Positions 1 to 6,848 of a DNA stretch of 16,767 nt are shown in pieces; within the stretch, counting starts at the first letter, position 1; each line of letters begins with the position of its first letter. The stretch comes from an uncultured Lachnospiraceae bacterium (GTDB taxonomy: Bacteria; Bacillota; Clostridia; Lachnospirales; Lachnospiraceae), in assembly GCA_902796375.1 (NCBI GenBank), contig CADBOW010000096.1, positions 1 to 16,767 on the forward strand. Reading direction: 5' to 3'. The position numbers were made by a program, and so were the translations under genes. The notes under the pieces are model-generated. The model was given only the letters and a program-made list of their open reading frames with translations. It was not told the origin of the DNA and made no database searches.

Positions 1-1860
1 TGCGATAGCCTTGAAGCCCTTCATTCCATCTCTGGGACCGCCCGTGAAGGTAATCTTTACTTCAAATTCATACTCATTTGACGTTCCTACCTCAAAGCTG
101 ACCTTCCAGGTCTCGACGGAACGGTTCAGCTCCGAAATGCCCGGATAGTTGATCTTCTTCAGGTCATCCATATAGATCCGGGTCTGATCATCAGGATCCG
201 CCTGATGATCAGTACAGTAATAATACTTGCAGGTATTCGCCAGCGCCTCGGAATCCTCGTACTCATCCGCCAGCAGGAATTCCTTCACCGCATTTACATA
301 TTTCGCCTCTCCCATGTATTTTTTCCCAAGCAGATATTTGCTCTTTTTTTTCAGCTCCTGGGAATCCTTGTAGTCATAGATCGAGAGAAATGTATCCGCT
401 GCCTTTTGATACGCGCCTGTCTCCAGATATTCCTTCCCCTGCAGATAGGTACATTCCTTGATCTCCTCAGAGTAATCGGCGGAATCGATCTCCGCAAGAC
501 TTGTATAGAACTCGGATGTGACACTGTATTCCTTCGCGGTATTCAGCTGGTCCCTGTACTCCTCCAGAGTCCGGTCCCGGATGGCACGGATGGGTTCCGA
601 CCTTCCCATCAGGGTCTTTGCAACCGTAGTATACATGCTCATTGTAGACCTGGCCTTGTTCTGGGAAATATCTTCCTTCGACTTCTCCAGAAGCATCCGG
701 CAGAAGGATTCCAGTTTCTCCCCATTGTCCAGGCCCTCGGTCTGAAGCTTCACGCAGGCGTTCAGGGCGTCAATTTCCTTTCCAGTCTGGGGCATGGCCT
801 TCCAGGCCTCCACCTTCTCCCGGGCATCTGTTTCATATCCCTCACGTACCATTTCCATACGGCAGGCACGGATCTGATTCTTACAGTCCCTGTAATCCTC
901 CCCGCAGGATTCAAACTGTTTGATGGCCTCTTCGTACTCACCGGAAGCCATCAGCTCGATTCCCTGGTCATAGGCCGGACGGAGAACGAAATACTCCGGA
1001 TAGATCTTCTCCTTGAACCAGATCCCTCCGGCCGTCAGGATCGCCGCGATCACCACGCCCATCACGATCCATTTCGTTTTCCGGCTTTTCAGGGTGCTCT
1101 TCACCTGCTGCCGGCGGTGTACACTGTCCGGAATGGCAGGATCCCAGAGCTTTTCGATGGCACGACGCAGCTCTGTTACATTTTCATAACGAAGATCCGG
1201 CTCCAGCCGGGTTGCCTTCCGGGCGATATCCATGGCATGCTTTGACTCCGGAAGCATACGTTCCATCAACTTCCCCATGGCATAAATATCCGTTCTTTCA
1301 TCGGACTGTCCGAAACCGTACTGCTCCGGGGCGGCCACTCCCTGGGTTCCCATCAGAACCGTATCCTTCGTCTTCTCCGCCACATATTGCTTCGCCGCAT
1401 CATAGTCTATGATCTTCACGGCACCGTCACCGGTCATCATGATATTCGACGCCTTGATATCCCGATGGATGATGGGCGGTGTTGCGCTGTGCAGAAACTG
1501 CAGGCCGTCGCAGATCTCCAGAAGGATCCGCTTCTTCTCTTCAAATGGGAGTGCCGATCGGGGCATTTCTCCCAAATCATCGGAGGAACCGGATTCCAGC
1601 AGCTGATCCAATGTCTTCCCCTGGATCAGGTCCTCGATCACCACCAGGTTGCCTTCCTCCTGCCAGAACATATGAACCGCCGGAAGATTCTTATGGGTAT
1701 GCTCTTTCAGAAACCGAAAAACCGGAACACTGTAGACAGAAAGAACTTTTCTGTAATACAAATGTTCCGTCTCCGGATCCATCACTATACTCTTCCCGTC
1801 CGAAAGGGCCCGCACCTGGGTGTAGAGTGCCCCGCGGACAATATCCTCCAGGCCTTCCAT
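1..1860 (-). CDS. Membrane Ser/Thr protein kinase with TPR-like extracellular part (3' end outside window)
   Basis: The reading frame is open from ATG at 1860 to the left edge (620 codons), so the C-terminus is missing. Residues about 10-240 form a Hanks-type kinase domain: probable ATP-binding Lys38 (YYRKVL), catalytic loop HRDIKASNI (132-140), and the activation-segment motif GTQGVAAPEQYG (171-182) followed by DERTDIYAMG. Two oddities: the metal-binding motif reads DYD (152-154) instead of DFG, and there is no obvious glycine-rich loop. A single membrane helix lies at about 264-281, with basic residues before it, so the kinase should be cytoplasmic and the remainder outside. The outer part has TPR-like repeats of the form GxYxxAxxxF followed by Y(K/E/R)D(S/C). 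The start is set by an in-frame stop at 1885-1887 and by GGTGG (1870-1874) nine bases upstream. The signal and substrates are unknown. It is divergent from the HTH gene at 2034. Confidence 0.9.
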   Translation of the reverse strand, partial: MEGLEDIVRGALYTQVRALSDGKSIVMDPETEHLYYRKVLSVYSVPVFRFLKEHTHKNLPAVHMFWQEEGNLVVIEDLIQGKTLDQLLESGSSDDLGEMPRSALPFEEKKRILLEICDGLQFLHSATPPIIHRDIKASNIMMTGDGAVKIIDYDAAKQYVAEKTKDTVLMGTQGVAAPEQYGFGQSDERTDIYAMGKLMERMLPESKHAMDIARKATRLEPDLRYENVTELRRAIEKLWDPAIPDSVHRRQQVKSTLKSRKTKWIVMGVVIAAILTAGGIWFKEKIYPEYFVLRPAYDQGIELMASGEYEEAIKQFESCGEDYRDCKNQIRACRMEMVREGYETDAREKVEAWKAMPQTGKEIDALNACVKLQTEGLDNGEKLESFCRMLLEKSKEDISQNKARSTMSMYTTVAKTLMGRSEPIRAIRDRTLEEYRDQLNTAKEYSVTSEFYTSLAEIDSADYSEEIKECTYLQGKEYLETGAYQKAADTFLSIYDYKDSQELKKKSKYLLGKKYMGEAKYVNAVKEFLLADEYEDSEALANTCKYYYCTDHQADPDDQTRIYMDDLKKINYPGISELNRSVETWKVSFEVGTSNEYEFEVKITFTGGPRDGMKGFKAIA

Positions 1861-1911
1861 ACGAACTTGCCACCGTTTCCTTTTTCATGTAAAATCTGAA
1901 CAGATAAAAAC

Positions 1912-2006
1912 GTCACTATTCACGTATATCATTAAATGCGACAATCGTCACATGCCTGCACAAGCGGAAGGTTCGTGACCGAATTGCAGGGTACATGAAT
2001 AGTGAC
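1912..2006. repeat. Inverted repeat with GTCAC boxes in divergent promoter region
   Basis: Arms 1912-1926 and 1992-2006 are complementary at 14 of 15 positions, with 11 (GTCACTATTCA / TGAATAGTGAC) perfect in a row. Two further boxes lie inside, GTCAC at 1947-1951 and GTGAC at 1975-1979. The repeat fills the space between the kinase start and the HTH gene start, so it may be an operator. No convincing -35/-10 pair was found for either gene. Confidence 0.5.
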
Positions 2007-2033
2007 AGAAATTCTGTAATGAGGTAACGATCT

Positions 2034-2468
2034 ATGGATGAATCAACCACAAAAAAACTCGCAGAGATCCTTTCCTGCATCCGGGACGAAAAGCAGATGG
2101 AGCAGTTCATGGAGCATACGAAGGTTACAGATTCCTTCCGGGATTTTATCTCCTACTTCCGTTCTCTTCCCGCCGTTCACGACTTAACGGACACGGAAAT
2201 GATCGAGCTGAGCGGGATAGAAAAATCCTACTACTACCAGATCATGAAGGGGACCCGCCGTCCCAGCAGGGACAAGGTGATCCGCCTTTGCATCGGCGCG
2301 AAGCTTTCGCTCCGTGAAACCACCCGGGCCCTGGAGCTGAATGAATCCGCTCCCCTCTATCCGAAAAACCGCCGTGACATCATTCTGACCGTTGCCATCA
2401 ACCAGCGCGCATCCGTCATGGATGCAAATCTTCTTCTGGACCAATACGGAGAAGAACCGCTGGCCTGA
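2034..2468 (+). CDS. Small XRE-like helix-turn-helix protein
   Basis: This is a 144-residue protein with an all-helical look. Residues about 52-104 fit an XRE/Cro-type DNA-binding fold: ELSGIEKSYYYQIMKG resembles the second and third helices, followed by RRPSRDKVIRLCIGAKLSLRET. The N-terminal 45 residues and the C-terminal tail (RRDIILTVAINQRASVMDANLLL) are outside the HTH and may mediate dimerisation. GAGGT at 2021-2025 is eight bases before the ATG. The gene is divergent from the membrane kinase, with a 15-bp inverted repeat between them, which suggests it may control itself and the kinase or be a kinase target; both are inferences. Its stop is one base from the stop of convergent htpG. Confidence 0.85.
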   Translation: MDESTTKKLAEILSCIRDEKQMEQFMEHTKVTDSFRDFISYFRSLPAVHDLTDTEMIELSGIEKSYYYQIMKGTRRPSRDKVIRLCIGAKLSLRETTRALELNESAPLYPKNRRDIILTVAINQRASVMDANLLLDQYGEEPLA

Positions 2469-2469
2469 T

Positions 2470-4494
2470 CTATTTTGTAAGCTTTGCCAGGATCTCGTTG
2501 CTTCTCTGAACGAACCGTGTCAGCTCCTCGGCTGTCAGCGGCCGATTGGCCAGAACCGCCAGATCATACAGCTGGCAGCATACAGTGTCTGTCATCTCGC
2601 CTTCCGGATTCTCGAAAATATACTTCACCAGGCTGTTATTTGCGTTCAGCACCAGGGTCTCGTCCTTCTTATCCAGACCTCCCATGCCCATTCCCATGCC
2701 TGCCATGTTATACATTTTCATCATCTCGGCCATACGGCGGGATTCCTCGGACTGGATCAACATACTGGATACATTTTCATCCTTCAGGCTGTCAACCTTC
2801 ACCTTCAGTTCCTTCTGATCCAATGCTTTGCGGAAGGTCTCCGTAAGCTTGTCCGTATATGCCTTCTCATCCTCCTCGGAGAGCTTCTCTCCCTTCAGAG
2901 TATCGGACAGCTCCGCATCGATCCGGCGGAACTTCACCTTGTCGTCCCGCGCCTCCAGACTGGTGATGAAGGGATTGTCTATATTATGCGTCATATATAC
3001 GGCATCCATGCCCTGGGCCTTGAAGAGCTCGATATACTGCGCCTGCAGCTGCTCGTCCGTTACATAGAATACCTGGTTCTCATGTGTCTCCTTTGCAGCC
3101 TCCAGATACTCAGCCAGTGACACATATTTGCCCTCAAGGTTCTTGAAAATGATGTAGTCCTTCATTTTCTCATTGAACTTGTCGTCCCGGAGACATCCGA
3201 ACTTCACAAACGGGGACAGATCGTCCCAAAGCTTCTCGTAATCCTCTCTATGATTCTTGCACATACCGATCAGCTTGTCTGCCACCTTCTTGGTGATATG
3301 ATCGGAGATCTTTCGTACGAAACCGTCGTTCTGCAGTGCGGAACGGGATACATTCAGCGGCAGATCCGGGCAGTCGATGACGCCCTTCAGTACCAGAAGA
3401 AACTCCGGAATGACCTCCTTGATATTATCTGCCACAAAGACCTGGTTGTTATACAGCTTTACCTTGCCCTCCAGCTGATCCACGTTGGGATTGATCCGGG
3501 GGAAGTACAGGATACCCTTCAGATTGAAGGGATAATCCATATTCAGATGGATCCAGAAGAGAGGCTCCTTGAAATCATAGAATACCTTCTGATAGAAGTC
3601 CTTATACTCCTCATCCGTGCAGTCACCCGGTGTCTTCATCCAAAGCGGGTGGGTATCATTTATAGGCTCTTCCTTTTCTTCCTTCTCCTCGGCATCATCG
3701 GTTTCAACGATCTCTTCCGCTTCAGCCTCCTCCGTATCTGCGGATGTGTCGCCGATCAGATCATCCTCATCCTTCTTTGCAGCCGCCTTCTTGGCAGCTG
3801 CCTTCTTCTCGGCAGCTTTCTTCTGCTCGGGAGCTTCTGCCTTCTCCTTCGCCTTATCCTCATTTACGAAATAAATCCCCACCGGCATGAAGGAACAGTA
3901 TTTTCCGATCACCTCACGGCACTTGTATTCATTGCAGAACTCCAGGCTGTCCTCCGCCATATAAAGGGTGATCCGGGTTCCCCGGGACAGACCGGACACT
4001 TCGGACATGGTATATTCGGTACCGCCGTCACACTCCCAGTGAACGCCGGTGGCTCCCTCCTGATAGGACAGGGTTTCGATCTCAACCTTCTCAGCAACCA
4101 TAAATGCGCTGTAGAAGCCAAGTCCGAAATGACCGATGATCTGGTCATTCTGATCCTTATCCTTATATTTTTCCAGGAAGTCGGTGGCTCCGGAGAAGGC
4201 GATCTGATTGATATACTTATCCACTTCCTCCGCGGTCATACCGATACCGTTATCTTCAAATGTAAGTGTTCTGTCTTTCGGTGATGCATATACCGTCACA
4301 CGATACTGCTCGCCCTCCGGAATCGTAGCCTCTCCGAGAGATACCAGACGCTTCAGCTTCGTGATCGCATCCACTCCGTTTGAGATCAGCTCCCGGATGA
4401 AAATGTCGTGGTCGGAATACAGCCACTTCTTGATGATGGGGAAAATGTTCTCGCTGTTGATTGATAAACTGCCTTTGTTCTTCTTGGTTGCCAT
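2470..4494 (-). CDS. htpG: Chaperone protein HtpG (bacterial Hsp90)
   Basis: ATP-dependent cytosolic chaperone of the Hsp90 family, 674 residues against about 620-630 in E. coli. The N-terminal GHKL ATPase motifs are RELISNGVDA (34-43, with catalytic Glu35), DNGIGMT (81-87) and GHFGLGFYS (121-129), then RGTRITL (171-177). The middle domain has HLNMDYPFNLKGILYFPRI and NVSRSALQ with the conserved Arg. The C-terminal domain ends the protein and contains a Met/Gly-rich stretch (MAGMGMGMGG). The extra length is mostly a 65-residue linker at about 212-276: Ala/Lys-rich first, then Asp/Glu-rich, resembling the charged linker of eukaryotic Hsp90. GGAGG lies about eight bases before the ATG. The upstream region has a CIRCE operator and a strong promoter, so heat-shock control by HrcA is likely. 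Confidence 0.97.
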   Translation of the reverse strand: MATKKNKGSLSINSENIFPIIKKWLYSDHDIFIRELISNGVDAITKLKRLVSLGEATIPEGEQYRVTVYASPKDRTLTFEDNGIGMTAEEVDKYINQIAFSGATDFLEKYKDKDQNDQIIGHFGLGFYSAFMVAEKVEIETLSYQEGATGVHWECDGGTEYTMSEVSGLSRGTRITLYMAEDSLEFCNEYKCREVIGKYCSFMPVGIYFVNEDKAKEKAEAPEQKKAAEKKAAAKKAAAKKDEDDLIGDTSADTEEAEAEEIVETDDAEEKEEKEEPINDTHPLWMKTPGDCTDEEYKDFYQKVFYDFKEPLFWIHLNMDYPFNLKGILYFPRINPNVDQLEGKVKLYNNQVFVADNIKEVIPEFLLVLKGVIDCPDLPLNVSRSALQNDGFVRKISDHITKKVADKLIGMCKNHREDYEKLWDDLSPFVKFGCLRDDKFNEKMKDYIIFKNLEGKYVSLAEYLEAAKETHENQVFYVTDEQLQAQYIELFKAQGMDAVYMTHNIDNPFITSLEARDDKVKFRRIDAELSDTLKGEKLSEEDEKAYTDKLTETFRKALDQKELKVKVDSLKDENVSSMLIQSEESRRMAEMMKMYNMAGMGMGMGGLDKKDETLVLNANNSLVKYIFENPEGEMTDTVCCQLYDLAVLANRPLTAEELTRFVQRSNEILAKLTK

Positions 4495-4520
4495 GATCCT
4501 GCCTCCGTTATTATCTTAGA

Positions 4521-4661
4521 TTAGCATTTGTCTGCCTTATGATTTGCTTTGTAATATATCCGGCCGGAGCTGCCCGGGTGAAGCTGCCTGTAGGAACACT
4601 CCCATAGGAACACTCCCATATGAACACTACCATAGAAACACTCCCATAGGAACACTCCCAT
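4521..4661 (-). other. Upstream ORF of 46 codons in the htpG leader
   Basis: It starts at ATG 4661-4659 with AGGG about seven bases before it and ends in TAA at 4521-4523, 26 bases before the htpG start and in a different frame. The 14-bp DNA repeats give it a duplicated peptide, MGVFLWEC, 14 residues apart. It lies within the RNA expected from the promoter at 4707-4735. It could be a translated leader peptide or only a by-product of the repeats; there is no homology evidence. Confidence 0.25.
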
Positions 4662-4662
4662 G
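4593..4662. repeat. Five tandem 14-bp repeats in the htpG leader
   Basis: The consensus is GGAACACTCCCATA, at 4593-4606, 4607-4620, 4621-4634, 4635-4648 and 4649-4662. Copies 1 and 2 are identical and the others differ by one or two bases. On the transcribed strand each unit reads TATGGGAGTGTTCC, so most units carry GGGAG seven bases before the next ATG, like a miniature ribosome-binding site. There are no spacers, so this is not a CRISPR. Confidence 0.9.
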
Positions 4663-4706
4663 AAGCTTCCCTGCAGAAACTCTCCTGTCAGCTCAGACCA
4701 TGTAAT

Positions 4707-4735
4707 ATAATAGAACTACAGCATGAAAAAGTCAA
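4707..4735 (-). promoter_or_regulatory. Sigma-A type promoter for htpG
   Basis: On the minus strand there is TTGACT (4735-4730), 17 bases, then TATTAT (4712-4707). Transcription would start near 4700 and give a leader of about 205 bases containing the tandem repeats and the upstream ORF. The CIRCE element lies seven bases upstream of the -35 box. Confidence 0.75.
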
Positions 4736-4742
4736 GCAAAAA

Positions 4743-4769
4743 CTGGCACTCACCAAGCAGGAGTGCTAA
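4743..4769. promoter_or_regulatory. CIRCE operator (HrcA binding site)
   Basis: The arms CTGGCACTC (4743-4751) and GAGTGCTAA (4761-4769) are separated by exactly nine bases. The family consensus is TTAGCACTC-N9-GAGTGCTAA; one arm matches at all nine positions and the other at seven. HrcA binds this element and is released on heat stress. It lies upstream of the good -35 box. A weaker possible promoter, TTATTT (4806-4801), 18 bases, TATAAG (4782-4777), would instead place CIRCE right at the start of transcription. Confidence 0.88.
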
Positions 4770-4839
4770 TCACAATCTTATACTCTTTAAACTCCGTATA
4801 AAATAAGGGGATCAGGGGAACCCTCCAAAGAAAATGAAA

Positions 4840-4867
4840 GATGCCGGACTTTGGGGAATCCGGCATC
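4840..4867 (-). terminator. Rho-independent terminator
   Basis: A perfect nine-base stem (GATGCCGGA / TCCGGCATC) with a ten-base loop, followed on the minus strand by a T-rich run (CTTTCATTTTCTTT). It lies downstream of the transglutaminase / DUF5721-like pair and upstream of the htpG promoter. It is also 40 bases downstream of the promoter at 4908-4936. Confidence 0.75.
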
Positions 4868-4907
4868 AAATTTGGTAAAGGATGGTTTTCTTAATAATTC
4901 TGTAATA

Positions 4908-4936
4908 AATATAACATATCCTTTCGTGAATTTCAA
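4908..4936 (-). promoter_or_regulatory. Isolated promoter between the DUF5721-like gene and htpG
   Basis: TTGAAA (4936-4931), 17 bases, TATATT (4913-4908) on the minus strand. The start would be near 4901. No ORF follows before the terminator at 4867-4840, so the product would be an RNA of about 70 bases unless transcription reads through into htpG. The surrounding 4868-4977 is AT-rich and shows no gene. Confidence 0.5.
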
Positions 4937-4977
4937 CAATTTTTTTGATAAAAAGTGCACAAAGATTTGTCTGACAA

Positions 4978-5454
4978 TTACCCGATTTCGAGTTTTTGGA
5001 AGACACTTTTCACAAACGCATCGAATTCCTGTCCGATGGACGGGTCCGAAGGGAAGGATTTCATGGAAATTCCAGTGGTGACCGAGGTCTGCGAACGGCT
5101 GTAATTTACATTCAGAAACATGGATGACACCGCCGCCAGCCGATCGGAAACCTGAACCGCCAGCTCCTCCGGAAGCCGGAATACGATCCGAAAGGACAGA
5201 GGAAGCGTGGTTCCCCGAATGGACTGAAAGAAAAGATTCTTCTCGTCCTTCCAGCGGATGTACTCTCCCATTCCTCTGCTGTCACCTTCCTCTCTCTCAT
5301 CGGTATCGAAGAAATCCCTGCGAAGGGTTCCGTCCACGGTCCGATGAACCGATGTGGTCAGCTCCAGCCGGACCATTTCCAGCTGATCGAAGAATTCCTC
5401 CGAAAGAAGCTTTCCCATAAAGCCCTTTGTATCTTCTATTATAAACTGCTTCAT
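4978..5454 (-). CDS. DUF5721-like hypothetical protein
   Basis: A soluble protein of 158 residues with no signal peptide or membrane helix. It begins IIEDTKGFMGKLLSEEFFD, has a central mark of the family as I remember it (YIRWKDEKNLFFQSIRGTTLPLSFRIVF), and ends in a hydrophilic helix. The function of this family is unknown to me, and the assignment rests on recollection of the pattern. The ATG at 5454 is preceded by AGAGAGG (5465-5471) ten bases away. Only 19 bases separate it from the end of the transglutaminase-like gene upstream, so the two are probably one transcript, ending at the hairpin at 4840-4867. Confidence 0.85.
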   Translation of the reverse strand: MKQFIIEDTKGFMGKLLSEEFFDQLEMVRLELTTSVHRTVDGTLRRDFFDTDEREEGDSRGMGEYIRWKDEKNLFFQSIRGTTLPLSFRIVFRLPEELAVQVSDRLAAVSSMFLNVNYSRSQTSVTTGISMKSFPSDPSIGQEFDAFVKSVFQKLEIG

Positions 5455-5473
5455 GCTGCGGAAACCTCTCTCA

Positions 5474-6682
5474 TCATTTAATATACAGTGTCAGCACTGA
5501 AAATGAAAAATCACCCACCGTAGAATAATACACCGATCTCAGTCCCGGGATGGTTGAAAGTCCCTGTAAAGTGGTATTTGTTATCTCGAACTGGGAAAAT
5601 GCACATTCCATGGTGCCATAAGGTCTGACCCGGACTCTCCTGGTCACATAGTCATCCAGTTCGCTGGATCGTTCGAAATAGCTCTGACTCCGTTTGAAAT
5701 AATTCCAGTTCATGTCCGGACAGGTCTCGTATTTCTCATGATTCCAGACATGATCTCTGGCCATCAGCTCATCACTCATATTAAAATAGGCATGGGATAA
5801 AACATCCGTTTCACCCACAGGATCATCCCAGGTAGCATCCAGATGATACCAGGTCCCATTCAGCTTCACCTGGTTCCATGCATGATTTTCCTTTTTCTCT
5901 GAGTCCACCGGCTGGGTGTTCTCCTCTGCCATGGCAGATCTGCTTCCGGAGTGAACCGTTCCTACCACATAGCGGTTCTCTACTCCCGCGCAGGATAAAA
6001 GAAGCGCCATGGCCTCCGCATATCCGTTGCAGACCGCACGACCTTCGATCAGCGCTCCGTAAGCCCGGTATTCATTGTCATTTGACTTGTCTCCGAAGCT
6101 GTAGGTGCAGTTTTCCACCAGATAATCATGCAGCACCAGTTCCTTCTGGTATTCCGTCATACGCTGGTTTCCGATATTCTTATCTATGATCTTCTTCACA
6201 ATCTTATACAGCTTCTGGGCTTCCGGGCGGGTGTCCGGTATGGCCGTTCCGTTCTTATATGCATCGATCACATAGCTGTTATCCGAACGGACGATCTGAA
6301 AATCAATCCTCTGAACTCCGAACAGCTTTGTATGAAGCTGGAAGGAATCCACACTTCCATTGAGATTACTTAATATATAGTTGATATTGACCAGTTCCTC
6401 CTCCGGGATCGACTTCACAAAGAGAACCACCTGACCTTCTTTCCCGGCCTCCATTTCCTGCGTCAGGACAGCAGCCACCTCGCTGATATCATCCAGAGCC
6501 TCTCCCCGTTTCGTGAGATTATCCAGAGGATTCACGCCGGTCCAGAATTCCACCAGCTTCAGAACCACAGCGATGATCACTGCGACGGCGACTATTTCTA
6601 TGATTGCTTTTTGCCATTTCTTCATATCCGATACCTGCAGATTCCGTCTGCAGTTCCCCTCCAAAGGCTTACATTCTGCCAT
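5474..6682 (-). CDS. Membrane-anchored transglutaminase-like protein
   Basis: The protein has 402 residues from the chosen start. One membrane helix at about 26-44 (IIEIVAVAVIIAVVLKLV) anchors it, with the rest expected outside the cell. The transglutaminase core spans about 180-290 and carries the full Cys-His-Asp triad: Cys218 in GRAVCNGYAEAMALLL, His267 in HAWNQVKL and Asp282 in WYHLDATWDDP. Such secreted proteins may act as cross-linking enzymes or as cysteine proteases; the substrate is unknown. Start choice: ATG 6682 has AAGGA six bases upstream. ATG 6625 (MKKWQKA, directly before the helix) is a real alternative with a weaker site. The longest frame, from 6712, overlaps the -10 box and is excluded. 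It precedes the DUF5721-like gene by 19 bases. Confidence 0.9.
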   Translation of the reverse strand: MAECKPLEGNCRRNLQVSDMKKWQKAIIEIVAVAVIIAVVLKLVEFWTGVNPLDNLTKRGEALDDISEVAAVLTQEMEAGKEGQVVLFVKSIPEEELVNINYILSNLNGSVDSFQLHTKLFGVQRIDFQIVRSDNSYVIDAYKNGTAIPDTRPEAQKLYKIVKKIIDKNIGNQRMTEYQKELVLHDYLVENCTYSFGDKSNDNEYRAYGALIEGRAVCNGYAEAMALLLSCAGVENRYVVGTVHSGSRSAMAEENTQPVDSEKKENHAWNQVKLNGTWYHLDATWDDPVGETDVLSHAYFNMSDELMARDHVWNHEKYETCPDMNWNYFKRSQSYFERSSELDDYVTRRVRVRPYGTMECAFSQFEITNTTLQGLSTIPGLRSVYYSTVGDFSFSVLTLYIK

Positions 6683-6712
6683 TTCCGGTCCTTCCGGACC
6701 CCGACATATCAT

Positions 6713-6741
6713 ATTCTATCATCGTAAGAAAGTTCGGTCAA
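6713..6741 (-). promoter_or_regulatory. Sigma-A type promoter for the transglutaminase-like gene
   Basis: TTGACC (6741-6736), 17 bases, TAGAAT (6718-6713) on the minus strand, with a start near 6706. This places the ATG at 6712 at or before the transcript start, which rules it out as the translation start. The TTAATC boxes begin three bases upstream of the -35 box. Confidence 0.7.
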
Positions 6742-6743
6742 TT

Positions 6744-6770
6744 TTAATCTAAGTTAATCAAACGTTAATC
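6744..6770 (+). promoter_or_regulatory. Three TTAATC direct repeats (candidate response-regulator operator)
   Basis: TTAATC occurs at 6744-6749, 6754-6759 and 6765-6770, a spacing of 10 and 11 bases, about one helical turn. Direct hexamers in this phasing are typical of OmpR/PhoB-family response regulators. The repeats lie between the divergent transglutaminase-like and ABC permease genes. No good -35 box for the permease was found, which would fit an activator, but no regulator gene is in the window. Confidence 0.4.
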
Positions 6771-6848
6771 TTTTTCAAAGGATGAATTAATTTTCGAAAG
6801 CTATAGTATGAACCGTACCGAACAAAAAAATCGTAGGAGGATACGAAA

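Noticed and set aside
205..1245. Plus-strand ORF of 346 codons
   Set aside because: It is antisense to the clear kinase gene and shows no domain pattern.
3250..4284. Long plus-strand ORF of 344 codons
   Set aside because: It is antisense to htpG, has low-complexity Leu/Ile-rich content, and lacks a ribosome-binding site; it is a shadow of htpG codon use.
4593..4662. CRISPR-like array
   Set aside because: The 14-bp units are directly adjacent with no unique spacers and there are no cas genes.
6683..6712. Extension of the transglutaminase-like protein to ATG 6712
   Set aside because: This ATG lies at the -10 box and upstream of the expected transcript start, with no ribosome-binding site.
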